Position numbers and translations under genes: made by a program
From: Bradyrhizobium sp. CB1015
Lineage (GTDB): Bacteria; Pseudomonadota; Alphaproteobacteria; Rhizobiales; Xanthobacteraceae
Direction of reading: 5' to 3'
Length of the DNA stretch: 64,000 bases
NCBI RefSeq assembly: GCF_025200925.1
Contig: NZ_CP104174.1
Location: 1,798,001-1,862,000, forward strand
Notes under the pieces: generated by a model
What the model saw: the letters and a program-made list of their open reading frames with translations, nothing else
Database searches by the model: none
What the model was told of the DNA's origin: nothing
Part shown: in pieces, positions 51,979 through 60,963 of the stretch
How the letters are laid out: every line of letters starts with the position of its first letter
How positions within the stretch are numbered: the first letter of the stretch is position 1

Positions 51979-53262
51979 CTAATCCACCAAAATCACCCGG
52001 ATGTCGTTCACATTCGTCAGTGTCGGGCCGGGCTGCAGCAGATCCCCTGCCGCCTCGAAGAATGTCGTGGCGTCGTTGTTGTCGAGATAGGCCTGCGGCT
52101 CGAGCCCCAGCGCCTTCATCTTCGCGAACGTTGCGGCATCGATCAGCGCGCCGGCCGGGTCGGTCGGGTGGCCGGCGCCGCCATCGGCGCCGTCGGTGTC
52201 GCCGGCCAGCGCCGAAATGCCGACCGTGTCCTTCAAGAGCGAGGCCAGCGCCAGTGCGTATTCCTGGTTCGGTCCGCCGCGCCCGTTGCCGCGCACGGTG
52301 ACCGTGAGCTCGCCGCCGGAGAGGATCGCGACGCGCTTGCCTCGGCTGCGTGCCTCGAGCGCCAGCCTGGCGTGATCGGCGGCGACTTCGCGCGCCTCGC
52401 CTTCGAGATCGGCGCCGAGATCGATGGTCTCGTAACCGGACTCGCGTGCGAGCTTCAGCGCGGCGTCCAGCGACTGCTTGGGCCGCGCGATCAGCTCGAA
52501 ATGCGCACGCGCAAAGGCGGCGTCACCCGGCTTGCAGCTCTCGTTGTTGGGATCGTCGAGCGCGCGGCGCACCGCATCGTCGATGTCGAGCTTGTATTTC
52601 GCCACGATCGCGCGCGCATCGGCCAGCGTGGTCGGATCGGGCACGGTGGGGCCGGAGGCGATCGCGGAAGGATCGTCATGCGGCACGTCGGAGATCGCGA
52701 GCGTCACGATCTCGGCGGCATTCCTGCCGGCGCGGGCGAGACGGCCGCCCTTGATCCGCGACAGGTGCTTGCGCACGACGTTGATCTCGCCGATCGGTGC
52801 GCCCGAGCGCAGCAGTGCCTTGTTGACCGCCTGCTTCTGCGCGAAGCTGATGCCGTCCACCGGTGCGATCCAGTTGGCCGAGCCGCCGCCGGTCAGCAGC
52901 ACCAGCAGCAGATCGTCCGGCCCGGCCTCGCCCGCGAGTGCGAGCGTGTCGGCCGCGCCCTTCAGGCCGGCTTCGTCAGGCACGGGATGACCGGCCTCGA
53001 CCACGCGAATGCGGCGCGTCGGCACGCCGTAGCCGTGGCGCGTGGTGGCGATGCCGACGAGGCGCTCCGGCGCCGATCCCAGCGCGTCGAGATAATGCCG
53101 CTCCGCGGCCGCCGCCATCGCGCCGGCGCCCTTGCCGGCGGCGAGGCAGATCACGCGCCCCCGGGGCGCAGGCCGCAGGTGAGGGGCCAGCACCACGTTG
53201 GGATGGGCGGCGGCAACGGCGGCGTCGTAGAGCGCGCGGAGCAGGGGACGTCGATCGGTCAT
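51979..53262 (-). CDS. ttuD: Glycerate kinase (DUF4147/MOFRL family)
   Basis: 427 residues from ATG 53262; the frame also opens at a TTG two codons upstream. N-terminal domain: AGKGAGAMAAAAERHYLDA, TRHGYGVPTRRIRVVEAGHP, LLLTGGGSAN-like LVLLTGGGSANWIAP, RKHLSRIKGGRLARA, SDVPHDDPSAIASGPTVPD. The C-terminal MOFRL domain reads LSGGELTVTVRGNGRGGPNQ, AGDTDGADGGAGHPTDPAGA and VNDIRVILVD. It phosphorylates D-glycerate to 2-phosphoglycerate in tartrate/glyoxylate pathways. Its 3' end is duplicated at 44254-44425. Confidence 0.92.
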   Translation of the reverse strand: MTDRRPLLRALYDAAVAAAHPNVVLAPHLRPAPRGRVICLAAGKGAGAMAAAAERHYLDALGSAPERLVGIATTRHGYGVPTRRIRVVEAGHPVPDEAGLKGAADTLALAGEAGPDDLLLVLLTGGGSANWIAPVDGISFAQKQAVNKALLRSGAPIGEINVVRKHLSRIKGGRLARAGRNAAEIVTLAISDVPHDDPSAIASGPTVPDPTTLADARAIVAKYKLDIDDAVRRALDDPNNESCKPGDAAFARAHFELIARPKQSLDAALKLARESGYETIDLGADLEGEAREVAADHARLALEARSRGKRVAILSGGELTVTVRGNGRGGPNQEYALALASLLKDTVGISALAGDTDGADGGAGHPTDPAGALIDAATFAKMKALGLEPQAYLDNNDATTFFEAAGDLLQPGPTLTNVNDIRVILVD

Positions 53263-53400
53263 GGACAATGGCCTTGAGCAGACGGGAGTGGCGGCGACGA
53301 GGTCGCCGCCATCTGCCTACCGCATCGGGCGCCGAAGCGTAAGCGCCTTCGCCGTCATTCGATTGTGCAATCGCGTGATCATAATTGCCGTACAAAGCAG

Positions 53401-53432
53401 AAGCCCCCTGCGTGATCAGCGCAGGGGGCTTT
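53401..53432. terminator. Strong stem-loop, likely terminator
   Basis: Arms AAGCCCCCTGCG and CGCAGGGGGCTT with a short loop centred on TGATCAG. It lies downstream of the fourth binding protein gene on the minus strand, beyond a palindromic repeat. A T-rich patch follows on the plus strand; the element may work in both directions. Confidence 0.6.
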
Positions 53433-53450
53433 GTCCGCGCCTTAGCGGCT

Positions 53451-53551
53451 AGAGCATGATCCGGAAAAGTGCGTAGCGGTTTTCCGAAAAGATCATGCTC
53501 AAACAATAACCTGAAGCGCGATGAGATTCATTCTAATCGCATCGCGCTTTA
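53451..53551. repeat. RIME-like rhizobial repeat overlapping a stop codon
   Basis: Two hairpins: GAGCATGATC/GATCATGCTC (53452-53500) with inner CGGAAAA/TTTTCCG, and AAGCGCGATG/CATCGCGCTT (53514-53549). The right end ...GCTTTAG carries the TAA stop of the binding protein gene read on the minus strand. This repeat family occurs widely in rhizobia. Confidence 0.75.
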
Positions 53552-54778
53552 GCCGCCGGCGTCGGCGCTGATCACGTCACCGAACAGATCCCACTTCTCG
53601 CCCTTGAACTTCATGAGCTGGAGCGAGCTGATCGGAGCGAAGTCGTTCGGCCCGGTATTGATCTTGATGCCGGGCAGCAGCACCTCGGTGCGGAAGTCCT
53701 TCAGGCTCGCCGCCTGCTTCATGACGTTCTCGCGCGTGAGATTGTCGCCGCATTTCTTCAGCACTTCGACCAGCGTCTGTGCCACGCCGTAGCCGACGAT
53801 GGTGCCGCCGTCGAGCTTGTCGCCTTCGGGGAAGTACTTCGTCATGAACTCCAGGAACGCCTTCATGCCGGCGTCGTCCTTCCACTGCGGATCGGAGACG
53901 TCCTTCAGATAGGCGGCCGAGATGATGTCCTGCGAATTCTCGAAGCCGGCGGGCTTGATCACGCTGCCGACCGAGGCCGAGACGTTGTTGAGGAAGTGAG
54001 TCGGCTTCCAGCCGATCTCGGAGATCTTCTTGATCGCCTGTGCCGCGAATTTCGGCGTGGTGATGTTGATGAAGACGTCAGCGCCGGTGGCTTTCAGCTT
54101 GACGATGTGATTGTCGATGGTCGGCTCCGATGTCTCGTAGCTTTCCTCCAGCACGATCATGCTCGCGGCCTTGGCCCCTAGGCCGTCCTTCAGGCCCTTC
54201 AAATAGTCCTTGCCGTAATCGTCGTTCTGGTAGAGGACGCCGATCTTGGCGTTCGGCATGGCCTTGAGGATGTACTTGGCGTAGATCTGCGTCTCGCTCT
54301 GGTAGTTGGGCTGCCAGCCCATCGTCCACGGGAAGTTCTGCGGATCGTTCCACTTGGTGGCGCCGGTGGCGACGAACAGTTGCGGCACCTTTTTCGAGTT
54401 CATGTATTTCTGGATCGCCGTGTTCGGCGGCGTGCCGAGCGAGTTGAAGACGAGCAGAACCTCGTCGCTCTCGACCAGCTTGCGCGCCTGCTCCACCGTC
54501 TTCGGCGGTGAGTAGGCGTCGTCGTAGGAGACGAAATTGATCTTGCGGCCGTTGATGCCGCCCTCCTCGTTGATCTTCTTGAAATAGGCGGCTTCGGTGC
54601 GCCCGATGATGCCATAGGCGGAGGCCGGTCCGCTGTAGGGCATGATGTTGCCGATCTTGATCTCGGTGTCGGTCGCGCCGGCATCGTATTTCTTCTGGGC
54701 CGATGCGGTTGAGGCCGAAGCCGCGATGAGCGCGAGCGCCAATGATGCGGCCGCAAGCTTGCCGGTGACAGCAGGCAT
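53549..54778 (-). CDS. Liv-type periplasmic binding protein, paralogue 4
   Basis: 409 residues from ATG 54778, with a signal peptide (MPAVTGKLAAASLALALIAA, cut after ASAQ). The mature protein begins KKYDAGATDTEIKIGNIMPY, then SGPASAYGIIGRTEAAYF and GGINGRKINFVSYDDAYSPP. Later segments: QLFVATGATKWNDP, FPWTMGWQPNYQSE, YQNDDYGKDYLKGLKDGLG and LKKCGDNLTRENVMKQAASL. It differs from its neighbour at 54959 at many positions but aligns end to end. It is the most distal of four tandem copies. Confidence 0.88.
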   Translation of the reverse strand: MPAVTGKLAAASLALALIAASASTASAQKKYDAGATDTEIKIGNIMPYSGPASAYGIIGRTEAAYFKKINEEGGINGRKINFVSYDDAYSPPKTVEQARKLVESDEVLLVFNSLGTPPNTAIQKYMNSKKVPQLFVATGATKWNDPQNFPWTMGWQPNYQSETQIYAKYILKAMPNAKIGVLYQNDDYGKDYLKGLKDGLGAKAASMIVLEESYETSEPTIDNHIVKLKATGADVFINITTPKFAAQAIKKISEIGWKPTHFLNNVSASVGSVIKPAGFENSQDIISAAYLKDVSDPQWKDDAGMKAFLEFMTKYFPEGDKLDGGTIVGYGVAQTLVEVLKKCGDNLTRENVMKQAASLKDFRTEVLLPGIKINTGPNDFAPISSLQLMKFKGEKWDLFGDVISADAGG

Positions 54779-54884
54779 TCCAATCTCCCTGTTTTTCTTG
54801 GTTTGCGCGTCCCTTTTCTTGGCTTGATTGTTCTTGGCGACGCGGCCGCAATTCAATACGATTTGCCCGAAAGCTTCAAGGAAA

Positions 54885-54911
54885 AGCCCCTGCGGCAGGG
54901 CCGCAGGGGCT
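54885..54911 (-). terminator. Rho-independent terminator after paralogue 3
   Basis: On the minus strand AGCCCCTGCGG, a five-base loop, CCGCAGGGGCT, then TTTTCC. It lies just after the stop of the gene at 54959 and should separate it from the copy at 53549. Confidence 0.75.
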
Positions 54912-54958
54912 GCGTCTTTAGTCGACTGGGACTTACCTCTTTAGCGACTGGTTGAGGG

Positions 54959-56188
54959 TCAGCCGCCGACGTCGCCGCTGACGATATCGCCGAACCGCTC
55001 CCAGCTTTCGCCCTTGAAGCGCATTAGTTGCAACTGCGAAAGCGGTGCAAAGTCGGTCGGGCTGGTATTGACCTTGACACCCGGCAGCAGGCCGGCGGGC
55101 TCAAAGTCCCTGAGGCTGGCGGCCTGCTTCATCACGTTCGCGCGCGTCAGATCGTCGCCGCAGGCCTTCAAGACTTGCACGAGCCCCTGAGCCACGATGT
55201 AACCGTACATCACGCTGACGTCGGCGCGATTGGCCTCGGGATAGTACTTGTCCAGGAACTCATTCCAGGCCTTGACTGCCGCATCGGTCTTCCATTCCGG
55301 ATCGGTCGGATCCTTCAGATAGGCCGAGGAGATGATGTCCTGACCGTTCTCGAAACCGGCCGGCTTCATCACGCTGCCGATCGAAACGGACACGTTGTTG
55401 AGGAAGTGGAGCGGCTTCCAGCCGATCTCTGCGTTCTTCTTGATCGCCTGCGCCGCAAATTTCGGCGTGGTTATGTTGAAGAAAACGTCGGCGTTGGTCG
55501 CCTTCATCTTGACGATGTGGGAGTCGATGGTCGGCTCGGAGACTTCGTAGCTGTCCTCGATGACGATCATCGAGGCGGCCTTGGCGCCCAGGCCGTCCTT
55601 GAAGCCCTTCAGATAATCCTTGCCGTAATCGTCGTTCTGGTAGAGCACGGCGATCTTGGCGTTCGGATGGTTCTTCAGGATGTACTTGGCGTAGATGATC
55701 GCCTCGCTCTGGTAGTTCGGCTGCCAGCCCATCGTCCACGGGAAGTTCTGCGGATCGTTCCATTTGGTGGCGCCGGTGGCGACGAACAGCTGCGGCACCT
55801 TCTTCTGGTTCATGTATTTCTGGATCGCCGAGTTGGGCGGCGTGCCGAGCGAGTTGAAGATCAGCAGCACCTCGTCGCTCTCGACCAGCTTGCGCGCCTG
55901 CTCCACCGTCTTCGGCGGCGAATAGGCGTCGTCATAGGAGACGAAGTTGATCTTGCGGCCGTTGATGCCGCCCTCGGCGTTGATCTTGCGGAAATAGGCC
56001 TCTTCGGTCTTGCCGATCACGCCGTAGGCGGATGCGGGACCGCTATAGGGCATGATGTTGCCGATCTTGATTTCGGTGTCGGATGCGCCCGTGTCGTATT
56101 TCTTCTGCGCGGACGCCGCCGTGGAAAGTGTGGCAGCCAGCACGAGGGCGGCCGAGACGGCCCCCAATCGCACATGCATTGCAGGCAT
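54959..56188 (-). CDS. Liv-type periplasmic binding protein, paralogue 3
   Basis: 409 residues with a signal peptide (MPAMHVRLGAVSAALVLAAT, cut after ASAQ). The mature start KKYDTGASDTEIKIGNIMPY and the body (GGINGRKINFVSYDD, QLFVATGATKWNDPQNFPW, FKDGLGAKAASMIVIEDSYE, LKACGDDLTRANVMKQAASL) closely match the neighbouring copies. Its C-terminal half differs most (KAWNEFLDKYYPEANRADVS), where ligand selectivity often lies. Own terminator downstream. Confidence 0.88.
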   Translation of the reverse strand: MPAMHVRLGAVSAALVLAATLSTAASAQKKYDTGASDTEIKIGNIMPYSGPASAYGVIGKTEEAYFRKINAEGGINGRKINFVSYDDAYSPPKTVEQARKLVESDEVLLIFNSLGTPPNSAIQKYMNQKKVPQLFVATGATKWNDPQNFPWTMGWQPNYQSEAIIYAKYILKNHPNAKIAVLYQNDDYGKDYLKGFKDGLGAKAASMIVIEDSYEVSEPTIDSHIVKMKATNADVFFNITTPKFAAQAIKKNAEIGWKPLHFLNNVSVSIGSVMKPAGFENGQDIISSAYLKDPTDPEWKTDAAVKAWNEFLDKYYPEANRADVSVMYGYIVAQGLVQVLKACGDDLTRANVMKQAASLRDFEPAGLLPGVKVNTSPTDFAPLSQLQLMRFKGESWERFGDIVSGDVGG

Positions 56189-56442
56189 CTTGCTCTCCCT
56201 AGGTGGGTTTGATTGTGTCGATTGTTCTTGTTGGGAGCGATCGTTGCTCGTCGCTCCATCGCGTATTCAATACCTATCCACGGCCGTCAGCAAGACAAAC
56301 GCCTCGCACGAGCGTCGCGGGGGCGGCGATCTCTTCGAAGGCGATAGTTAATATTCCGGCGCGTGAGATTTTTGCGCGGCAAACTCACCGCTGGAGTTGC
56401 TAGCGGAAGAAGCAACGATCTTGAATTGCGCCGCGGCGGCGC

Positions 56443-57669
56443 TCAATGACTCATCTCGCTCGAGATGATGTCGCCGAACAGCTCCCATTTCTTGCCCTTG
56501 AAGCGCATCATCTGCAGCTGCTCGATCGGGGCGAAATTGTCCGGCGCGGTGTTGATCTTGATGCCGGGCAGCAGCGTATCGGGTTCGAAGTCCTTCAGGC
56601 TGGCGGCCTGCTTCATGACGTTCTCGCGGGTGAGATCGTCGCCGCACATCTGCAGCACCTTCACCATGGTCTGCGCGGCGGCGTAGCCGAACACGACGCC
56701 GGCATCGAGCTTGTTGGCCTTGGGCTGGTATTGGGCGAGGAAGTTGTAGAACTTCTTCATGCCGTCATCGGCATTCCACTGCGGGTCGGAGCCGTCCTTG
56801 GTGTAGGTCGCCGACAGGACGCCTTGCGAGATTTCGATGCCCGCCGGCTCCAATACGCCGCTGACCGAAGCCGAGACGTTGGAGATGATCTGCATCGGAT
56901 GCCAGTTGATCTCCGCCGCTTTCTTGATTCCTTCCGCGGCGAATTTCTGGTTGGTGAAGCTGATGAAGATATCGGCGCCGGTCGCCTTCAGCTTCACGAC
57001 TCGCTCGTCGATTGCGGTCTCGGAGATGTCGTAGGCTTCCTCCCGCACGATCATCGAAGCCTTGGCGCCGAGGCCCTCCTTCAACCCCAATAGATAGTCT
57101 TTGCCGAAATCGTCATTCTGGTAGAGCACGCCGATCTTTCCGTCCGGCTTCTCCTTCATGATGTATTTGGCATAGATGCGCGCTTCGCTCGCGTAGCTCG
57201 GCTGCCAGCCCATGGTCCAGGGATATTGCTTGGGATCGTTCCATTTCGACGCGCCGCTCGCCACGAACAATTGCGGCACCTTCTTCTCGTTCATGTATTT
57301 GCGGATGGCGCTGTTGGTGGAGGTGCCGAGCGAGCCGAAGATCAGCAGCACATTGTCGCTCTCGACCAGCTTGCGCGCCTGTTCCACCGTCTTCGGCGGC
57401 GAATAGCCGTCGTCATAGGAGATGAATTTGATCTTGCGGCCGTTGATGCCGCCCTCGGCATTGATCTTGTTGAAATAGGCTTCCTCGGTCCTGCCGATCG
57501 CGGCATAGGCGGAGGCCGGACCGCTATAGGGCATGATGTTACCGATCTTGATCTCGGTATCGGACGCGCCGCTGTCGTATTTCTTCTGCGCCAGCGCTCC
57601 GCTGCTCGTTGCAGTGCACAAGGCGAGCGCGGCCCAGAGGAGCGCAACCTGGGAACGAACAGCGGCCAT
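56443..57669 (-). CDS. Liv-type periplasmic binding protein, paralogue 2
   Basis: 408 residues from ATG 57669 (signal MAAVRSQVALLWAALALCTA, cut after ALAQ). Mature start KKYDSGASDTEIKIGNIMPY. It has a one-residue-shorter loop (GAKASMIVREEAYDISE) and several changed positions in the binding region (ISFTNQKFAAEGIKKAAE) compared with its neighbours, suggesting a different ligand. No strong terminator is visible downstream. Confidence 0.88.
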   Translation of the reverse strand: MAAVRSQVALLWAALALCTATSSGALAQKKYDSGASDTEIKIGNIMPYSGPASAYAAIGRTEEAYFNKINAEGGINGRKIKFISYDDGYSPPKTVEQARKLVESDNVLLIFGSLGTSTNSAIRKYMNEKKVPQLFVASGASKWNDPKQYPWTMGWQPSYASEARIYAKYIMKEKPDGKIGVLYQNDDFGKDYLLGLKEGLGAKASMIVREEAYDISETAIDERVVKLKATGADIFISFTNQKFAAEGIKKAAEINWHPMQIISNVSASVSGVLEPAGIEISQGVLSATYTKDGSDPQWNADDGMKKFYNFLAQYQPKANKLDAGVVFGYAAAQTMVKVLQMCGDDLTRENVMKQAASLKDFEPDTLLPGIKINTAPDNFAPIEQLQMMRFKGKKWELFGDIISSEMSH

Positions 57670-57732
57670 TGTTCTCCTACCCCGGGATGGATCGATCGCA
57701 TTGAACAAGATTGGCGCCTGTCGTCAACAAAA

Positions 57733-57758
57733 AGCCCCCGCGGCTGTCCGCGGGGGCT
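57733..57758 (-). terminator. Rho-independent terminator after paralogue 1
   Basis: On the minus strand AGCCCCCGCGG, ACAG loop, CCGCGGGGGCT, then TTTTTG. It lies just past the stop of the gene at 57787 and should end the livGFHMK operon here. Confidence 0.8.
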
Positions 57759-57786
57759 CCTCGTCTTGGGTGATCGCGTCAGCCCG

Positions 57787-59019
57787 TCACTCGGAGGCGA
57801 CGTCACCGCTGATGATCTCGCCGAACAGTTCCCACTTCTCACCCTTGAAGCGCATCATCTGGAGCTGCGCGATCGGAGCGAAGTCGGTGGCGCTGGTGTT
57901 GATCTTGACGCCGGGCAGCAGCGTATCCGGCGCGAAGTCCTTCAGGCTCGCGGCCTGCTTCATGATGTTGGCGCGGGTGAGATCGTCACCGCTCATTTCC
58001 AGCACCTTGGCCAGGGTCGAGGCGGCGCCGTAGCCATAGACCATGCTGGTGTCCGACTTGTCGGCGCCCGGCATGTACTTGTCGACGAACTCGTTCCACC
58101 TCTTCATCCCGGGATCGTTGGCCCATTGCGGGTCCGTCGAGTCCTTGGCATAGGCGGCCGACAGCACGCCCTGCGCGTTCTCGAAGCCGGCCGGCTTCAT
58201 CACGCTGCCCACCGAGATCGACACGTTGGTGAGGATCTGGAGCGGCTTCCAGCTGAGCTCGGCGGTCTTCTTGATGGTCTGGGCCGCGAATTTCGGCGTC
58301 GCGTAGATCAGCAGCACGTCGGGATTGGCGGCCTTGATCTTGACGATGTGGCCGTCGATCGACGGCTCGGAAACCTCGTAGCTCTCCTCCAGGATGATCA
58401 TGGACGCCTTGGCGCCGAGACCGTCCTTGGTGCCCTTGAGGTAGTCTTTGCCGAAATCGTCGTTCTGATAGAGGATCGCGATCTTGGCGTCCGGCTTCTC
58501 CTTCATCAGCCATTTCGCGTAGATGTGCGCTTCGCTCTGGTAGGAGGGCTGCCAGCCGATGGTCCAGGGGAAGTTCTTCGGATCGTTCCACTTGGTGGCG
58601 CCGGTGGCGACGAAGAGCTGGGGGATTTTCTTGGCGTTGAGATATTTCTGGATCGCGCTGTTCGAGGGCGTGCCGAGCGGGTTGAAGACGGCCAGCACCT
58701 CGTCGCTCTCGACCAGCTTGCGGACCTGCTCGACGGCCTTCGGCGGCGAATAGCCGTCGTCATAGGTCACGAAATTGACCTTGCGGCCGTTGATGCCGCC
58801 CTTGTCGTTGATCATCTTGAAATAGGCTTCTTCGGTCTTGCCGATGATGCCATAGGCCGACGCCGGACCGCTGTACGGCATGATGTTGCCGATCTTGATC
58901 TCGGTATCGGACGCGCCGGTGTCGTATTTCTTTTGGGCGAGTGCAGCGCCGGAGGTGAGGGTGATGGCCGCCGTTGCCGTGACCAGCGCGGCGGCTCGCA
59001 GTGTTCTTCCAAAATCCAA
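57787..59019 (-). CDS. Liv-type periplasmic binding protein, paralogue 1
   Basis: 410 residues from a TTG at 59019, supported by AAGGAG six bases upstream. Signal MDFGRTLRAAALVTATAAIT, cut after ALAQ, then KKYDTGASDTEIKIGNIMPY. Family segments: GGINGRKVNFVTYDDGYSPP, QLFVATGATKWNDPKNFPW, YQNDDFGKDYLKGTKDGLG, LEMSGDDLTRANIMKQAASL. It lies 30 bases past livM, so it is the binding protein most likely translated with the transporter. Confidence 0.9.
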   Translation of the reverse strand: MDFGRTLRAAALVTATAAITLTSGAALAQKKYDTGASDTEIKIGNIMPYSGPASAYGIIGKTEEAYFKMINDKGGINGRKVNFVTYDDGYSPPKAVEQVRKLVESDEVLAVFNPLGTPSNSAIQKYLNAKKIPQLFVATGATKWNDPKNFPWTIGWQPSYQSEAHIYAKWLMKEKPDAKIAILYQNDDFGKDYLKGTKDGLGAKASMIILEESYEVSEPSIDGHIVKIKAANPDVLLIYATPKFAAQTIKKTAELSWKPLQILTNVSISVGSVMKPAGFENAQGVLSAAYAKDSTDPQWANDPGMKRWNEFVDKYMPGADKSDTSMVYGYGAASTLAKVLEMSGDDLTRANIMKQAASLKDFAPDTLLPGVKINTSATDFAPIAQLQMMRFKGEKWELFGEIISGDVASE

Positions 59020-59049
59020 TTCGGTCTCCTTGGTTAATTCAACGGGTCT

Positions 59050-60069
59050 TCAGTTCTTCCTGAGCTTGCCGACGAGTTGCTGGCCCAGGATCGCAGCCTG
59101 CCTTGCGCCGTGCGGCACGAGGTAGATGACGAGGAACAACAGCACGCCGAACACCGCGCCGGAGAGGCCCTTGGAGATGCTCTCGGCCATGTTCGGCACG
59201 AAGATGATGAAGGCAGCACCGACGAACGAGCCGGGCAGCCAGCCGACGCCGCCGACGACCATGCCGAGGAACAGCGAGATCGCGAGCGTGATGGTGTAGC
59301 TGTCGGGCGCGACGAACTGCACCGCGATGGCGCCGAGCGAGCCGGCAACGCCGGTGATGCCCGCGGACACGCCGAACGCCAGCGTCTTGTACAGCGCGAC
59401 GTTGACGCCCATCGAGGAGGCCGCGATCTCGTTGTCGCGGATCGCCATGAAGGCGCGGCCGGAGCGCGAGCGCAGCAGGTTCACCGAGAAGATGTAGATC
59501 GCGATCGTCACGATGAGGGTGAAATAGTAGAGCCACATGTCCTGCGACATCGGCAGGCCGAACGGCGCGTCCGGCTTGGTGACGACGAGGCCCTGCACGC
59601 CGCCGGTCCAGTGCTCGAGGAAGTTCAGCTTGAGCAGCTGCGGCATCGCGGTGGCGAGCGCGAAGGTCGCGAGCGCGAGATAGACGCCGGACAGCCGCAG
59701 CGCCGGCTTGCCGAACAAATAGCCGAACGCGAAGCAGACAGCGGCGGAGATCGGAATGGTCAGCGCGTAGTTGATGTTGGCGTGCTCCATCAGCACTGCC
59801 GAAGTATAGGCGCCGACGGCGTAGAACGCGCTCTGGCCGAGCGAGAACTGGCCGCTTCCGCCGGTCAGGATGTTCAGCGCCAGCACCGCGAGGCCGTAGA
59901 TCAGGAGCATCGTCATCTGGAAGATGATGAAGTTCTTGACGAACATCGGAACGATCAACAGCGCCGCCAGCACCACCAGCGAGGTGCCGGTGCCCAGCGT
60001 CATGGCCCGCTTCGGAACCGCCTCGACCGCCTCGTGGCCTTCGGCCACGACTTCTTCTGCTGCGCTCAT
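59050..60069 (-). CDS. livM: LivM-type ABC transporter permease
   Basis: 339 residues from ATG 60069 with a soluble N-terminus (MSAAEEVVAEGHEAVEAVPK) and nine or so TM helices: MLLIYGLAVLALNILTGGSG, QFSLGQSAFYAVGAYTSAVL, ALRLSGVYLALATFALATAM, GRAFMAIRDNEIAASSMGVN, VGGVGWLPGSFVGAAFIIFV. Two bases separate it from livH. It forms the transport channel with LivH. Confidence 0.92.
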   Translation of the reverse strand: MSAAEEVVAEGHEAVEAVPKRAMTLGTGTSLVVLAALLIVPMFVKNFIIFQMTMLLIYGLAVLALNILTGGSGQFSLGQSAFYAVGAYTSAVLMEHANINYALTIPISAAVCFAFGYLFGKPALRLSGVYLALATFALATAMPQLLKLNFLEHWTGGVQGLVVTKPDAPFGLPMSQDMWLYYFTLIVTIAIYIFSVNLLRSRSGRAFMAIRDNEIAASSMGVNVALYKTLAFGVSAGITGVAGSLGAIAVQFVAPDSYTITLAISLFLGMVVGGVGWLPGSFVGAAFIIFVPNMAESISKGLSGAVFGVLLFLVIYLVPHGARQAAILGQQLVGKLRKN

Positions 60070-60071
60070 GA

Positions 60072-60950
60072 TCAAACTCGCTTGACGATGTGCCGGCCGA
60101 ACAGACCAGCGGGTTTGACGACCAGGACGGAGATGATCAGCGCGAGCGCGATCGGGAGCTTCAGCTCGTTGCCGACGCCTGGGATGTAGGTGCCGGCGAG
60201 ATTCTCGAAGACGCCGACCAGGAAGCCGCCGACGACGGCGCCGAACGGGCTCGACAATCCCCCGAGCACCGCCGCGGCGAAGCCGTAGATCAGCACGCCG
60301 CCCATCATGTTGGGCTCGAGGAACACGACAGGGGCGATCAGCATGCCGGCGATCGCGCCGATCGCGGTCGCCATGCCCCAGCCAAGCGCGATCATCCAGC
60401 TGGTGTTGATGCCGACGAGGCGGGCCGATTCAGGCACCGACGCGGCCGCGCGCATGGCGAGACCGATGCGGGTGTACTGGAAGAAGAAATAGAGCCCGAG
60501 CAACAGCAGCACGGTGACGCCGATCATGCCGGCCTGGTGGGTCGAGATCAGCTGGCTGCCCAGGAACGGTGCGGAGCCGAACGGCGTCGGATATTGCTTG
60601 ATGGTGAAGTCCCAGATCAGGCCGGCCGAGGAGTTGATGATCGCAAACAGCGCGATGAAGCCGGCGACGTTGGTCAGCACCGGTGCCTTGGCGAGCGGCT
60701 TGAACAGGATGCGCTCGATGGCGATGCCGGCAACGAAGGAAAATGCCAGCGTGATCAGGAAGGCGGCCCAATAGGACACGCCCCACTGCATCAGCTGCCA
60801 CGAGATGAAGGTCGAGAACATCGCCATCTCGCCCTGCGCGAAGTTGAGATGGTCGATGGCCTGGTAGATCATGACTACGGCGAGCGCCATGCAGGCGTAG
60901 ATCGCGCCCGTGGCGATGCCGGCCAGGACCTGGTTGGTGAACAGCTCCAT
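60072..60950 (-). CDS. livH: LivH-type ABC transporter permease
   Basis: 292 residues with nine or so TM helices: NQVLAGIATGAIYACMALAV, VMIYQAIDHLNFAQGEMAMF, TRIGLAMRAAASVPESARLV, AAVLGGLSSPFGAVVGGFLV. The EAA-like cytoplasmic loop and the LNFAQGE motif are typical of LivH. It pairs with LivM and follows livF by 13 bases. Confidence 0.92.
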   Translation of the reverse strand: MELFTNQVLAGIATGAIYACMALAVVMIYQAIDHLNFAQGEMAMFSTFISWQLMQWGVSYWAAFLITLAFSFVAGIAIERILFKPLAKAPVLTNVAGFIALFAIINSSAGLIWDFTIKQYPTPFGSAPFLGSQLISTHQAGMIGVTVLLLLGLYFFFQYTRIGLAMRAAASVPESARLVGINTSWMIALGWGMATAIGAIAGMLIAPVVFLEPNMMGGVLIYGFAAAVLGGLSSPFGAVVGGFLVGVFENLAGTYIPGVGNELKLPIALALIISVLVVKPAGLFGRHIVKRV

Positions 60951-60963
60951 TGTCCCGGCTCCC

